Assembly: GCA_041398565.1 (NCBI GenBank)
Contig: JAWKUN010000002.1
Span: 1,302,001 to 1,366,000, forward strand
DNA: 64,000 nt
Direction: 5' to 3'
Origin: DATGPD01 sp041398565
GTDB taxonomy: Bacteria; Planctomycetota; UBA1135; UBA2386
Both the position numbers and the translations under genes were made by a program. The notes under the pieces are model-generated. The model saw nothing but the letters and a program-made list of their open reading frames with translations, was not told the origin of the DNA and did no database searches. How positions within the stretch are numbered: the stretch's first letter is position 1; each line of letters starts with the position of its first letter. Of the stretch, positions 1-13,957 are shown piece after piece.

Positions 1-85
1 CGGGGTTGTAGGCACACGCACCGAAGGGAGCGTTGCCGCCCGGCGGCGCCCGCGCGCAGGCGGCGACGTCCACTCGACGAGAGAC

Positions 86-754
86 ATGATGCACTACGAA
101 GATCGAGTCGTACGCGACAGCTACTCACTCACGGTCGATCAGGTCGCCGCTGCCTTGACGGACACGGTTCTGCGGGCGCAGCTCGCGTCAGCCGAAGATC
201 CTGCGCAGGGCGGAGCGTTGGGGGCCCTCCTCCGAGTCGATACCGCCTTTGCGGGCGTGGCGCGCTGGCTCTGGCGGTTGGTGTTTGCCGGAATCCCACT
301 CGCTCTCGGCATCTATCTGTGGACGGCGACCGGGAATCGGTCTCTCGGCGTGCTCGCGATCGTGGCCAGCCCGCTCGTGCTGCTCCTGGTCATGGGGGTC
401 GAACGGATCCTGTCTCGGCTCGCCGGAGCATTCACGTCTGCGACCGATCCGATGATTGTCAAGGCCGCTGGCCGGGGCCTGAAGGCCGGAATCGAACAGG
501 GGCGAGTCCAGGTCTTGAGCGGGGCCATCGACGCCGAGCTCTCGAACGATCAGTTGCGTGCTCGTGCTGGTGAGCGCACCGTCACGATCCCGTCGGTCCA
601 CGCGGCCTGGCAAGCCCGGGCCTCCTCGTACGTCGTGCTCGCTGCGAGGCCGCCCGGTCTTCGTCCTGACTTCGCGCAGTTCATCGTCCTGCCGGCAGGC
701 GGCGCCATCGCGGTGGCAATCACGGAACGCGTCGACCAGCATGCGGACGGATGA
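86..754 (+). CDS. Membrane protein of unknown function, two membrane segments
   Basis: The 222-residue protein has a soluble N-terminal stretch (1-55), two closely spaced hydrophobic segments (about 60-80 and 85-107, the second with LLLVMG) and a C-terminal soluble domain of about 110 residues. Two transmembrane helices in a hairpin followed by a beta-rich tail resemble YcxB-type membrane proteins, but I see no diagnostic motif. Two adjacent ATGs (86 and 89) are possible starts; a GAGA lies just upstream. It stands alone, followed by 447 bases without a gene. Function unknown. Confidence 0.6.
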   Translation: MMHYEDRVVRDSYSLTVDQVAAALTDTVLRAQLASAEDPAQGGALGALLRVDTAFAGVARWLWRLVFAGIPLALGIYLWTATGNRSLGVLAIVASPLVLLLVMGVERILSRLAGAFTSATDPMIVKAAGRGLKAGIEQGRVQVLSGAIDAELSNDQLRARAGERTVTIPSVHAAWQARASSYVVLAARPPGLRPDFAQFIVLPAGGAIAVAITERVDQHADG

Positions 755-1201
755 GAGAGATGCCGACGATGGTCGGATGAGATGCCGACGATCGACCTCG
801 GACGAATCGGCCGGACCTTGGCGAAGTGCGAGGGCTCTCCTCGGTGGTCTGCACCGTCGACGAGCACTCGCAAGTCATCGAGGAGACCCGCGGGTCGCCC
901 TCGACGATCGTGACGCTCTCGCTCGGTGGACGCGAGTGGGAACCGATTCGAGCGAGTTGAGCCGCCGACACCCTGCGCGCGTCCGATAGGGGAGGACGTT
1001 CGGACGGAGCGCAGCCCGACCCTCTGTCCGCGCCGAGTTCCGGCCTCAGCGATCGTTTCGACGGGATGCGGCGGCCGTCCGCGCCCTGTGCAGGAAACCC
1101 GAGGTCGGTCGAGGCACGGTGGTGCCGCCACGACGCTTGTCCCCTCGTTCCTTCCTCATCTCGCGCCACATTTCGCGGAGGCCGCCCCGCGCTCCACAGC
1201 C
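755..1201. other. Intergenic region with a short direct repeat
   Basis: These 447 bases hold no convincing gene. The open frame that runs upstream of the next gene has no signal peptide or domain before the ATG at 1202. A 14-base direct repeat (GAGATGCCGACGAT) occurs at 757-770 and 779-792, just after the stop of the first gene, as part of an imperfect 22-base tandem duplication. I recognise no clear promoter or terminator. Confidence 0.5.
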
Positions 1202-2497
1202 ATGATCCAAGCCATTCTGAACAAGTGTATTGCCACCGTCGTTGTCAGCGTCGGCCTGGCTGCTCAGAGCGACCCGCTGGTCGGTACTTTTCGTGACGAA
1301 CGCACAGCGATCCGGGTCGCCGAACCGGCTTCGGGCAGCGACGGGTATCAGGGCACAATCGTGTTGGACGGCAAGACCTACCCGTTCACGGCCACGGGTA
1401 CGGGGCGGAAGCTCGCGGGTCACTTCACGGTCGGCACCGTGCGCTTTCCTTTCGAAGCCGAGGTCGTGAACGACGCGCTCGAGTTCGCCACCGGCAGCAA
1501 GCAGCTGCAGCTGCGTCGCGTGGGCGCTGTCCAGAACCCGTTCGACGAGCCGGCGGCGGATCGCGGCACGCCGCATCGCGGTGGAGATGCCGATGCGCCT
1601 GCCGCTCCGCCGGCGCCCGAAGCCGCTGCCGGCCAGACCGTGCAGCACCCCGGCGGGTTCGCGTTGCGCGTGCCCGATGGCTGGCAGAGCCAGTTGCTGG
1701 CCGGTCCGGTTTTCGGGTCGGGCGTCCTCATGGCGACCCCGGCCGGCTCCGACCCGGACAACCCCGAGGCCATGTTCATGGTCACGACGGTCCCGCTCAC
1801 TGGACCCTTCGCCGCGATCGAGCGCCCCGACGATCCAAGGCTGCGTGAACTCGGCCTACTGCCACAGCTCGCGGCGACCGCGCCCGCGCGGTCCGCGCAG
1901 CTCCCGCTCGGTCCCGCGAGCCTCACCGAGTATCGCGGCTCCCTGGCCCCCGGCCAGGGCGACGTTCGCGCTCGGCTGCACGTCTTGGTGCTCGGGAAGC
2001 GGCTCGTGACGTGTTTCGCGGTCGCCGATGCTGCCGTGTTCGATCGACACGACGTCAGCTTCCGAGCCCTCGAGCAGGGCATGCGCGGCACCCCTGCGCA
2101 AGGAGCAGCGGGCATTCCCGACGAAGTGCGCCTCGCGCCGCGCGATCCTCGCCTCGTCGGCACCTGGCGCAACACCACGTCGCGCGTCCTCACCGGTTTG
2201 CCGAGCGAGAGCACGGCGATCTCGACCGACGTCTTCTGCACGTTGGCTGCCGACGGCCGCTACCGGTACGGCGCCGGCCAGACCGGCTTCGCCGCCACCA
2301 CGCGGAGCGGCACCGGCACCGGCATCACCGGCCGCGGCGAAGTCGAGACCGGCTATTGGAAGACCGTCGGCAACGTGCTCTACAGGATGCAGGAGGGAAC
2401 GGGCACGTGGACGCCGATGGGGCAGCGCTACGCCGTCTCCGGCGACGCGGTCCTCGTCTACTTCGCGAACGGCCACAAGGTCCTCTGGGAGCGCTGA
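1202..2497 (+). CDS. Secreted lipocalin-like protein of unknown function
   Basis: The ATG at 1202 was chosen because it opens a signal peptide (hydrophobic core, cleavage after a GLAAQ-type end near residue 22). The open frame continues upstream but without protein-like features. The mature part has an N-terminal beta-rich domain opening with LVGTF (about 25-105), a Pro/Ala-rich linker (about 120-140), a middle domain of about 150 residues that starts HPGGFALRVPDGW, and a C-terminal domain opening with LVGTWRN. The two LVGT starts suggest duplicated lipocalin-like domains. Probably exported. It converges on the GH77 gene with a 55-base gap. No enzymatic motif is visible. Confidence 0.65.
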   Translation: MIQAILNKCIATVVVSVGLAAQSDPLVGTFRDERTAIRVAEPASGSDGYQGTIVLDGKTYPFTATGTGRKLAGHFTVGTVRFPFEAEVVNDALEFATGSKQLQLRRVGAVQNPFDEPAADRGTPHRGGDADAPAAPPAPEAAAGQTVQHPGGFALRVPDGWQSQLLAGPVFGSGVLMATPAGSDPDNPEAMFMVTTVPLTGPFAAIERPDDPRLRELGLLPQLAATAPARSAQLPLGPASLTEYRGSLAPGQGDVRARLHVLVLGKRLVTCFAVADAAVFDRHDVSFRALEQGMRGTPAQGAAGIPDEVRLAPRDPRLVGTWRNTTSRVLTGLPSESTAISTDVFCTLAADGRYRYGAGQTGFAATTRSGTGTGITGRGEVETGYWKTVGNVLYRMQEGTGTWTPMGQRYAVSGDAVLVYFANGHKVLWER

Positions 2498-2552
2498 AGC
2501 GTCCGTCGGCCGGCGAAGCGTCGCGGAACGCCACCCATCCGTTTGCCCGGCG

Positions 2553-4316
2553 TCACGCCCGTCGTTCGAGCCGCATGATCAACTCCATGTGGCTGTCGCC
2601 AAGCCCGCGGGCACGCAGCGCGTCGGCGAGCGCGCGGCGCAAGTCGAGCGCCCGGCCGGCGCGCGCGCGCGCTGCGTGACCCGCGAAGTCCGGGGGCACA
2701 CGCAGCGTCCAGTTGTGTGGTCCGACGGTGCCGGGCTCGTTGTAGGTCTCGTCGAGGCCGCAAAGGTCGGCGAAGAAGACCTTGACGCCCTGCGCTCTGC
2801 TGGCGAACGCGTCGGCGACCTTCGCGTGCACGAGGGCTGTGGCGTCTTGCTGCAGTGAGGCAGCGAGCGGCGCCGGGTCTTCGCCGGGCCGCAGGCGGCG
2901 CGCGAGGTCGCGCGCTTCGGCGGCGCCGCGCGCGCTGACGACCCAGGTGCGCGCGAGTCGCCAAAGCGACGGCGTGTCGTGGTTGCCGACCATGATCCAA
3001 TCCTCAGGTCGAGCGTTCTCGGCGCGGTAGACGTCGTGCGGGTCGTCAGGGTCGGCCTTCTGCGTGACGCGGTAGCGACCGAGACCGTGCCGCTGCATGA
3101 CACGCTGCAGCGGGTAGGGCATCGTGCTCAGGACTTCGCACATGATGCGGGCGCGGGACGAGGTGGGCGGCGGGCCGACGATCGTGTCGATCAGCACCGC
3201 ATAGGCGTCGACCTGCTCGTCGTCGAGCGCCACGATCCAGTCGTCGGCGTGCCGCGGCGTCGTGGGGTCAGGGTTGAGCTGCTCGGGACGAACGCGCGCG
3301 AATCGGGCGAGCGCCGGGTGGTCGCAAAGCGCCGGCGATTCGAACAGACGCGCTCCACCTTGCACCGCGGCGCCGGGATCCGGGACGTCGGTGCGGTAGA
3401 CCCACGGGCAGACGAGGCCGTGGGGGTGGTCGACGCGGACGCCGTCGTATTCGCTCCACATCTTGGCCATGCGCGCGCGCAGGAAAGCGATCACGCTCGC
3501 TTCGGCCCGCGGCTCGTCAGGGTCGAAGCGCCCCGGATCGAAGACCGGATAGCCCCACGGCTGCCCGCTCGGATTGGTTCTGCTCGGCGGCGCGCCGAGA
3601 CGGTAGCCCGGCAGGAACAGGCCACGGAACCTGGCGACGTCGCACGGAGCCATCCCCACCTGGAGGTCGCCCCACACGGTCATGCCGAGTCCGCCGAGCC
3701 AGCGGCGCCATGCGGCGTGCTGGCGGTGGAACAGCCACTGCGCCAGCGCGTAGCGCTCGGCGTGCACCCGCCGGTCGGCCTGCGGCTGCGTGCCCAGGTC
3801 GAACGCAGTGTCCGGCTCGAGCCACGCAGACGCTTTGCGCACGAAGCGGGCCAGGTCCAGCGCGACGCGCGGGCGCGCGGCGAGGCGGGCGTGGCTTGCG
3901 GCGAGGACGTCGGCCATCGCGGCGCGCGCTGCCGCGTGGTCGGCGCGCCGGCCGTCGGCGGCGGCCGTTTCCACGGCTGCGGCGACGTGATCGGCCGGCA
4001 CGAGCCCCTCGAGTTCCGGGTCGTCGACGAGGTCGGCGAGGCCGAGCGCGAGCTCGTTGCGCGAGAACAAGGTCGCGTCGTACGGCGACGGGTTGCCAGC
4101 GCTCGTGCGGCCCTGCGGTCCGAGCTGCACGGCATCGAAGCCGAGCGTGCGCGCCTGCTCGAGGAACGCGCGACCAGCACGTGAGTAGGGCGACCCATGG
4201 CCGAGGTCCTCGCCCGGCGACAACGGGAAACTGACGTCGTGCGCGACGAGCACGACATGGCGCTTGTCGAGCAGCCGCAATGCTTCGGCAACCGCAGGAT
4301 CGGGCGTGGCAGGCAT
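2553..4316 (-). CDS. 4-alpha-glucanotransferase (GH77), stand-alone copy
   Basis: This 587-residue GH77 enzyme should transfer maltooligosyl units between alpha-1,4-glucans in the cytoplasm. Visible family features are GYRLGAPPS and GQPWGYPVFD (about 237-260), the nucleophile motif DGVRVDHPHGL with Asp296, an acid/base candidate Glu394 in IMCEVLSTMP (usual family motif GEDLG) and the transition-state motif NHD at 445-447. The ATG at 4316 gives a normal N-terminus. It diverges from the glgE operon, so the 131 bases between them probably hold both promoters. It is the second GH77 enzyme here and differs clearly from the one fused to GlgB, so it may use another acceptor or act in glycogen breakdown. 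The symbol malQ is withheld because the family holds several subtypes. Confidence 0.88.
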   Translation of the reverse strand: MPATPDPAVAEALRLLDKRHVVLVAHDVSFPLSPGEDLGHGSPYSRAGRAFLEQARTLGFDAVQLGPQGRTSAGNPSPYDATLFSRNELALGLADLVDDPELEGLVPADHVAAAVETAAADGRRADHAAARAAMADVLAASHARLAARPRVALDLARFVRKASAWLEPDTAFDLGTQPQADRRVHAERYALAQWLFHRQHAAWRRWLGGLGMTVWGDLQVGMAPCDVARFRGLFLPGYRLGAPPSRTNPSGQPWGYPVFDPGRFDPDEPRAEASVIAFLRARMAKMWSEYDGVRVDHPHGLVCPWVYRTDVPDPGAAVQGGARLFESPALCDHPALARFARVRPEQLNPDPTTPRHADDWIVALDDEQVDAYAVLIDTIVGPPPTSSRARIMCEVLSTMPYPLQRVMQRHGLGRYRVTQKADPDDPHDVYRAENARPEDWIMVGNHDTPSLWRLARTWVVSARGAAEARDLARRLRPGEDPAPLAASLQQDATALVHAKVADAFASRAQGVKVFFADLCGLDETYNEPGTVGPHNWTLRVPPDFAGHAARARAGRALDLRRALADALRARGLGDSHMELIMRLERRA

Positions 4317-4447
4317 GGAGAGAGCGACAACGTAGCCGCGTCGCCACGTTCACACCTCGGCTTGCTCCGCGATCGACGGCGTCGAGGTGAATCGTGAAAG
4401 CGACGACAAGTCTTTCATCATCGGTGGGGGCTGCTACCCTCGATCCG

Positions 4448-6475
4448 ATGGCGCGCAGACTCGAGCATCAGCGAGCGCAGCGAGTCGCGCCCCCGGACTC
4501 TGCCGTGGGCCAGAGCCGCGCGATGATCGAAGCGGTTCGACCCTGCGTCGACGGGGGGCGGTTCCCGGTCAAACGCACGGTCGGGGAGCGCATGGACGTG
4601 ACGGCGGACGTGTTCGCAGACGGCCATGATGCGCTACGCGCCGTGCTGCGGTGGCGTGTCGCGGGTGCGGACGCGTGGTGCGAAGCGCCGATGCAGGCCG
4701 CCGGCAATGACGTGTGGCGCGGCAGTGCGCACCTGAAAGTGCTCGGCCGCTACCAATATGGGGTCGTCGCCTGGATCGATCCGTTCCTGACGTGGCGCCG
4801 GGACATGCAAAAGAAGCTCGCCGCCGGCGTCGCCGAGTCGGTCGACTTCGCGGTGGGGGCGGCGCAGCTGCGGGCGGCGCGTCCGCGCGCGACGCAGGCG
4901 CAGGCCGCGGTCCTCGGCGGGTGCCTCGCGTCGCTGGACGGTGCGGACGCAGCCGCGCGCGGCCAGGCGGCGCTGGACGACGACCTCGCGGCGGTCATGG
5001 CGGAGCTCGACGAGCGGCCGTTCGCGGTCACGTCGGACCTGCTCGAGGTGGTCGTCGACCCGGAGCTGGCGCGCTTTTCGAGCTGGTACGAGATGTTCCC
5101 CCGCTCATGCGGCCGGCCGGGACAGCACGCCACGTTCGCCGACCTGGAGAAGCGGCTCCCCTACGTCGCCGGCATGGGCTTCGACGTGCTCTACCTGCCG
5201 CCGATCCACCCGATCGGACGCGTGCACCGCAAGGGGCCGAACAACGCGCCGGAGGCTAGGCCCGACGACAGCGGCAGCCCGTGGGCCATCGGTGCGCAGG
5301 AAGGCGGGCACACGGCGGTGCACCCCGCCCTCGGCAGCCTCGAGGACTTCCGCTCGCTGGTGCGGGCGGCGAAGGGTCATGGACTGCAGATCGCGCTCGA
5401 CATCGCCTTCCAGGCGGCCCCCGACCATCCGTGGGTCGAGGAGCATCCCGAGTGGTTCAGGCAGCGGCCCGACGGGACCGTGCAGTACGCCGAGAACCCG
5501 CCCAAGAAGTACCAGGACATCTATCCGTTCGACTTCGAGTGCGCGGCCTGGCGCGAGCTGTGGAGCGCGCTGCGCTCGGTGCTCGAGTTCTGGATCGCCG
5601 AGGGCGTCCGCGTCTTCCGCGTCGACAACCCGCACACGAAGTGCTTCCGCTTCTGGGAGTGGTGCATCGGCACGCTGAAGCAGGACCATCCCGAGCTGCT
5701 GTTCCTGTCGGAGGCGTTCACGCGCCCGAAGCTGATGCATCGCCTGGCGAAGCTCGGCTTCACCCAGTCGTACACCTACTTCCCGTGGCGCAACCACAAG
5801 CAGGAGACCGTCGCCTACTTCACGGAGCTCTGCGAGTCCGGCGTGCTCGAGTTCATGCGGCCCAACCACTGGCCGAACACACCGGACATCCTCACCGAGT
5901 TCCTGCAGACCGGTGGGCGCGCGGGGTTCGAGATCCGTCTCTTGCTGGCGGCGACGCTCGGTGCGAGCTACGGCATCTACGGCCCCGCTTTCGAACTCGC
6001 CGAGGCGCGCGCCGTGCGCGAAGGGAGCGAGGAATACCTCGACTCCGAGAAGTACCAGCTGCGGCACTGGGATCTCGACAGCGGCGACTCGCTCCGTCGC
6101 CTCGTCACACGTCTGAACCGAATCCGTCGCGAGCACCCGCCGCTGCAGTGGGACACCGGCCTCCGCTTCCACGGCACGACGACCGAAGAGTTGCTCTGTT
6201 TCAGCAAGACGGCACCCGCGGGCGGGGAAGCGATCCTCGTGGTCGTCAACCTCGACCCGCACCACGCCCACTCGGGCCACGTCGAGCTGCAGCTGGAGTC
6301 GCTCGGCATCGGAGCGGACGAGCAGTTCCAGGTCCACGACCTGCTCTCGGGAGCACGCTACCTCTGGCGGACGGGCCGCAACTACGTCGCGCTCGACCCG
6401 GCCGCGGCGGCCGGGCACGTGTTCGTCGTTCGCCGGCACCTGCGCCGCGAACAGGACTTCGACTACTTCCTTTGA
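4448..6475 (+). CDS. glgE: Alpha-1,4-glucan:maltose-1-phosphate maltosyltransferase GlgE
   Basis: GlgE (GH13 subfamily 3) adds maltose from alpha-maltose-1-phosphate to growing alpha-1,4-glucan. Family features include the N-domain phrase VDGGRFPVKRTVGE, the acceptor and phosphate region with NPPKKYQDIYPFDFE, nucleophile Asp393 in VFRVDNPHTK, acid/base Glu422 in LFLSEAFTRP, and FMRPNHWPNTPDIL. The 29-residue spacing of the two catalytic residues matches characterised GlgE. With the ATG at 4448 the length is 675 residues, typical of the family. A GTG at 4394 and an ATG at 4523 are alternative starts, and none has a good Shine-Dalgarno. It is the first gene of the six-cistron operon, and the next start lies 16 bases downstream. 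Confidence 0.95.
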   Translation: MARRLEHQRAQRVAPPDSAVGQSRAMIEAVRPCVDGGRFPVKRTVGERMDVTADVFADGHDALRAVLRWRVAGADAWCEAPMQAAGNDVWRGSAHLKVLGRYQYGVVAWIDPFLTWRRDMQKKLAAGVAESVDFAVGAAQLRAARPRATQAQAAVLGGCLASLDGADAAARGQAALDDDLAAVMAELDERPFAVTSDLLEVVVDPELARFSSWYEMFPRSCGRPGQHATFADLEKRLPYVAGMGFDVLYLPPIHPIGRVHRKGPNNAPEARPDDSGSPWAIGAQEGGHTAVHPALGSLEDFRSLVRAAKGHGLQIALDIAFQAAPDHPWVEEHPEWFRQRPDGTVQYAENPPKKYQDIYPFDFECAAWRELWSALRSVLEFWIAEGVRVFRVDNPHTKCFRFWEWCIGTLKQDHPELLFLSEAFTRPKLMHRLAKLGFTQSYTYFPWRNHKQETVAYFTELCESGVLEFMRPNHWPNTPDILTEFLQTGGRAGFEIRLLLAATLGASYGIYGPAFELAEARAVREGSEEYLDSEKYQLRHWDLDSGDSLRRLVTRLNRIRREHPPLQWDTGLRFHGTTTEELLCFSKTAPAGGEAILVVVNLDPHHAHSGHVELQLESLGIGADEQFQVHDLLSGARYLWRTGRNYVALDPAAAAGHVFVVRRHLRREQDFDYFL

Positions 6476-6491
6476 GGTTCCGCACCCCTGC

Positions 6492-9841
<3,350 letters not shown>

Positions 9842-9845
<4 letters not shown>

Positions 9846-12800
9846 GCGGTGAGCTGCGCGCCCTGCACGACCTCGCCGACCGGCTCGGCATGCAGCGCTC
9901 CTACACCGACAGCGACGGGCATCGGCGACGGGCGACGACCGACGCGTTGCTCGGGGTCGCCAGGGCGCTCGGTGCGGACGTCGAGCGACCGGGCGACGCG
10001 CCGGCGGCGCTGCGGCGACTGCACGAAAGCGCGGAGCAGCGGATCGTCGAGCCGGTCGTGGTCAGCTTCGGCCGCGCTCCTGTGCGTGTGCCGCTGCGGT
10101 TGCCTTCGCCACCTCCTGGAGTGCGCGTGCTGGCTCGCGCCGAGGCCGCGCGCGAGGAGACCCTGCTCGCGCCCGTGCGTGTACAGAAGGGACGCGACGG
10201 CTGCGTGCTGGCGTTGCCGGCGCTGCCGGTGGGCTACCACCGGCTGCGCATCGAGATCGGCAGTCGCGTCTGCGAGACCCTGCTCCTGCGCGCTCCCGTT
10301 CGTGTTCCGGCCCTGCCCCCGGCGGGCACGGGCATGTTCTTGCCCCTCTACGCCCTGCGCGAGGAGGGCGATCTGGGCGTCGGCAACTACGGCGGCCTGG
10401 GGCGGCTGGCGACGTGGTGCGGCGAGGTGGGCGGCAGTGCGCTCGCGACCCTGCCACTGCTGGCGACCAACCTCGACGAGCCGCTCGAGTTCAGTCCGTA
10501 CTCGCCGCTGAGCCGCCGCTTCTGGAACGAGGTGTTCCTGGACGTGGCGTCGGTGCCCGAGGTGGAGCAGGACGGCAAGGCGCGCGCAGCGTTCGCCGCT
10601 GCGTCGGCACGCGTGCGAACCGGCAGTGCCGACCTCGTCGACTACCGCGCCTCGGTCGAGCTGGTGCGGGAGGTGCTGCGACCGATCGCACGTCGGATCG
10701 CCACGGACGAGGGGCCGCGCGGCAAGTCGTTCCGCGCGTTTCGCGAGGACGGGGAGGTCGCGGCTTGGTCGCGTTTCCGGGCCGTGCTCGCCGCGCGCGG
10801 CGAACCGTGGCAGCAGTGGCCGGAGCCGCTGCGTCGGGGCACCTTTGCGCCCGGCAGCTTCGACCCTGACGTCGCGACGTGGCATGCGTTCGCGCAGTGG
10901 CTGGCTGAGGAGCAACTGGCCGCCGCGGCCGAGGCGGCGCGGCGCGCTGGCGTCCGGCTCTACCTCGACCTGCCGCTCGGCGTGCACGCTTCGGGATTCG
11001 ACACGTTCCGTCACCGAGAGTTGTTCATGGGCGGCTGCTCGGCCGGCGCGCCGCCGGACCCTCTGTTCCGCAAGGGCCAGAACTGGGGGTTCCCGCCGCT
11101 GCACCCGGAGCATCAGCGCCGAGACGGATACCGGCACCTGGTCGACGTGCTGCGTCATCACATGCGCCACGCGGGCATCCTGCGGCTCGACCACGTCATG
11201 GGCTTGCACCGCTTGTACTGCGTCCCGCACGGCATGGAGGCGACCGACGGTGTCTACGTGCGCTACGCGCCGGACGAGCTGTACGCGGTAGTGACGCTCG
11301 AAGCCGCTCGTGCCGGCTGCCACGTCGTCGGCGAAGACCTCGGCACGGTGCCGCCGGCCGTGCGCACGAGCATGAGGAAGCACGGGCTGAGCCGTTTGCA
11401 CGTGCTGCAGTTCGCCATCGACCCCGGAGCCGCGCCGCCCGTGCACGAGGCGCCGGTGGGCTCGATCGCCTGCCTGGACACGCACGACACGCCGACGTTC
11501 GCGGCCTTCCTGGCCGGTGCGGACATCGAGCTGCAACGCGAGCTGTCCTGCCTCGACGAGGGTGGCATGGCCGCGGCGCGGGCCGGGCGCGAGCGCGCCG
11601 TCGCAGCTCTCACCCTCGAGCTGCAGGCGCGCGGCTTTGCCGGCCCCGACCCCGACGCTGGCGAGTTGGTCACCGCCGCCTCGCGCTTGCTCGCCGCCGG
11701 CGGCAGCGAAATGGTGCTGTTGAACCTCGAGGACCTCTGGTTGGAGCTCCGGCCGCAGAACGTGCCCGGCACCTGGAGGCAGCTGCCCAACTGGCGGCGG
11801 CGGTGCGCCGTACCGTTCGCGGCACTGCAGGTGCAACCGGAATACCGGCAGATCGTCGGCGCCGTCGTCGACACGCGCACACAGGAGACCGCCGTGAGGA
11901 AGCAAGCGAAGAAGCGTCCCGCGGGCCGCAAGGGAACGGGCGCGCCCGCGACCGAACCCGAGGCCCTGCCGAAGGCTCTGACGAAAGCCCAGCCGAAGGC
12001 TCCGCCGGAGGCGCCGCCGCCGAGCCGCGAGCTGGCTCCCCTCGTCGTCGACGTGGCGGGTCGCCAACGTCCGAGCCTCCTCACGGCTGACGACCTGCAC
12101 CTGTTCAACGAGGGCTCGCACTTCCGCCTGTACCGGCACCTCGGTGCGCATCCCCTCGTCCACCGTGGCGAGAAGGGCACCTACTTCGCTGTTTGGGCGC
12201 CCAACGCCGAGCGGGTCTCGGTGATCGGCGACTTCAACGCCTGGGACGCACAGGCGGCGCCTCTGCAGCCGCGCGGCAGCTCCGGCATCTGGGAGGGCTT
12301 CGTGACGGCCGCGCTCGCCGGCGCCCACTACAAGTACCACATCCGATCGAACACGGGCTTCACGGTCGACAAAGCCGATCCGCTGGCGTTCGGCTCCGAG
12401 CTGATGCCGGCGACAGCGTCGGTCGTGACCGACCTCGCCTACGAGTGGGGTGACGCGAAGTGGATGCGCGACCGCCGGGCGAAGAACGACCTCGCGGCGC
12501 CGATCTCGATCTACGAGGTCCACGTCGGCTCCTGGCGCCGCGACCCGGCGCATCCCGAGCGGCTGCTCGGCTACCGCGAACTCGCGCCGCTCCTGGTCGA
12601 GCACATGCAGGCGATGCAGTTCACGCACGTGGAGCTGCTTCCCCTCACGGAGCACCCGTTCTACGGCTCGTGGGGCTACCAGACCACCGGCTACTTCTCC
12701 GCCAGCAGCCGCTACGGCACGCCGCAGGACCTGATGTTCCTGATCGACACCCTGCACCAGGCCGGCTTCGGCGTGATCCTCGACTGGGTGCCGTCGCACT

Positions 12801-13957
12801 TCCCCGACGACGAGGCGGGGCTCGTCTACTTCGACGGCACGCACCTCTACGAACCCGCGGACACGCGTCAGGCTCGGCACCCGGAGTGGAACTCGTACGT
12901 GTTCGACTACGGTAGGAACGAGGTGTGCAGCTTCCTGGCGTCGAGCGCGATGTATTGGCTCGACGTGTTCCACGTCGACGGTCTGCGCGTGGACGCCGTG
13001 GCGTCGATGCTCTACCTCGACTACGCGCGCAAGCCAGGCGAGTGGACGCCGAACGAGCACGGCGGCCGCGAGAACCTGCAGGCGGTGGCGTTCTTGCGCC
13101 GGCTCAACCAGGCGATCTACGACGAGTACCCCGACGTGCAGACGATCGCCGAGGAGTCGACGACGTGGCCGATGGTGTCGCGCCCCGTCCACCTCGGTGG
13201 CCTCGGCTTCGGGCTCAAGTGGGACATGGGCTGGATGCACGACGCCCTCGACTACTTGCACACCGACCCCGTCTACCGCAGCTATTCGCACGCCACGATC
13301 ACGTTCCGCAACCTCTACGCGTTCCACGAGAGCTTCGTGCTGCCGCTGTCGCACGACGAGGTCGTCTACGGCAAGGGCTCGCTGCTCGGGAAGATGCCGG
13401 GCGACGAGTGGCAGAGGTTCGCGAATCTGCGGCTCCTGCTGGCGATGCTGTTCGGCAACCCCGGCAAGAAGCTCCTGTTCATGGGTGGCGAGTTCGGGCA
13501 GCCCGCGGAGTGGAACCACGACAAGAGCCTGGACTGGCACGTGGTGGCGGCCGAGCGGCACGGTGGCTTGCAGCGGCTGGTCGGCGACCTCAACCGCCTC
13601 TACCGCAGCCGCCCGGCACTGCACCGACTCGACACGTCACCCGACGGCTTCGAGTGGCTCGATCCGCACGACTTCCAGCAGAGCTGCTACACGTTCCTGC
13701 GCAAGGATCGCGACGGAGGCCGCATCCTGGTGGCTTGGAACTGCACGCCGATCCCGCGCCACAACTACCGCGTCGGCGTCGACGAGGAAGGCACCTGGCT
13801 CGAGGTGCTCAACACCGACGCCAAGATCTACGGCGGGGGCGGTCAGGGTAACCTCGGCGAGGTCGAAGCCGGGCCGGTGCGTCACCTGAAGCGGCCGTGC
13901 TCGCTGAACCTCGTACTGCCGCCGCTCGCCGGCGTGTTCCTGGAACTCCAGCCTTGA
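9842..13957 (+). CDS. 4-alpha-glucanotransferase-glycogen branching enzyme fusion (MalQ-GlgB)
   Basis: One uninterrupted 1371-residue frame encodes two enzymes. Residues 1 to about 680 are a complete MalQ (GH77): GMFLPLYALREEGDLGVGN, nucleophile Asp450 in LRLDHVMGL, acid/base Glu498 in GEDLGTVPP and Asp549 in LDTHDTP. After a Lys/Ala/Pro-rich linker (about 685-735), residues about 755-1371 are a short-type branching enzyme (GH13 subfamily 9): CBM48 around FAVWAPNAERVSVIGDFN, nucleophile Asp1051 in DGLRVDAVASML, acid/base Glu1104 in TIAEESTTWP and LPLSHDEVVYGKGSL. It should rearrange linear glucan and add alpha-1,6 branches to the GlgE product. At 11894, in frame, lies a GTG with AGGAG six bases upstream, so a separate GlgB of 687 residues may also be made. 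High GC3 continues through the junction, so I see no frameshift signature. Confidence 0.88.
11883..11897 (+). promoter_or_regulatory. Internal ribosome binding site and GTG start for a free GlgB
   Basis: AGGAG at 11883-11887 sits six bases before GTG at 11894-11896, in frame with the GlgB half and directly before its basic, Ala/Pro-rich N-terminal tail. The GTG also forms GTGA with an out-of-frame TGA, the same overlap style as the other junctions of this operon. This is a candidate second translation start; only the sequence pattern supports it. Confidence 0.5.

Noticed and set aside
4394..4447. GTG start for glgE 54 bases upstream of the chosen ATG
   Set aside because: The extra residues are Ser/Ala-rich and not typical of the family, and no ribosome site supports it, though it cannot be excluded.
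11894..11897. malQ ending at TGA 11895-11897 with glgB as a separate gene
   Set aside because: The TGA is out of frame with the malQ reading frame, whose codon pattern (G or C in third positions) runs through the junction; kept as a hypothesis in the findings only.
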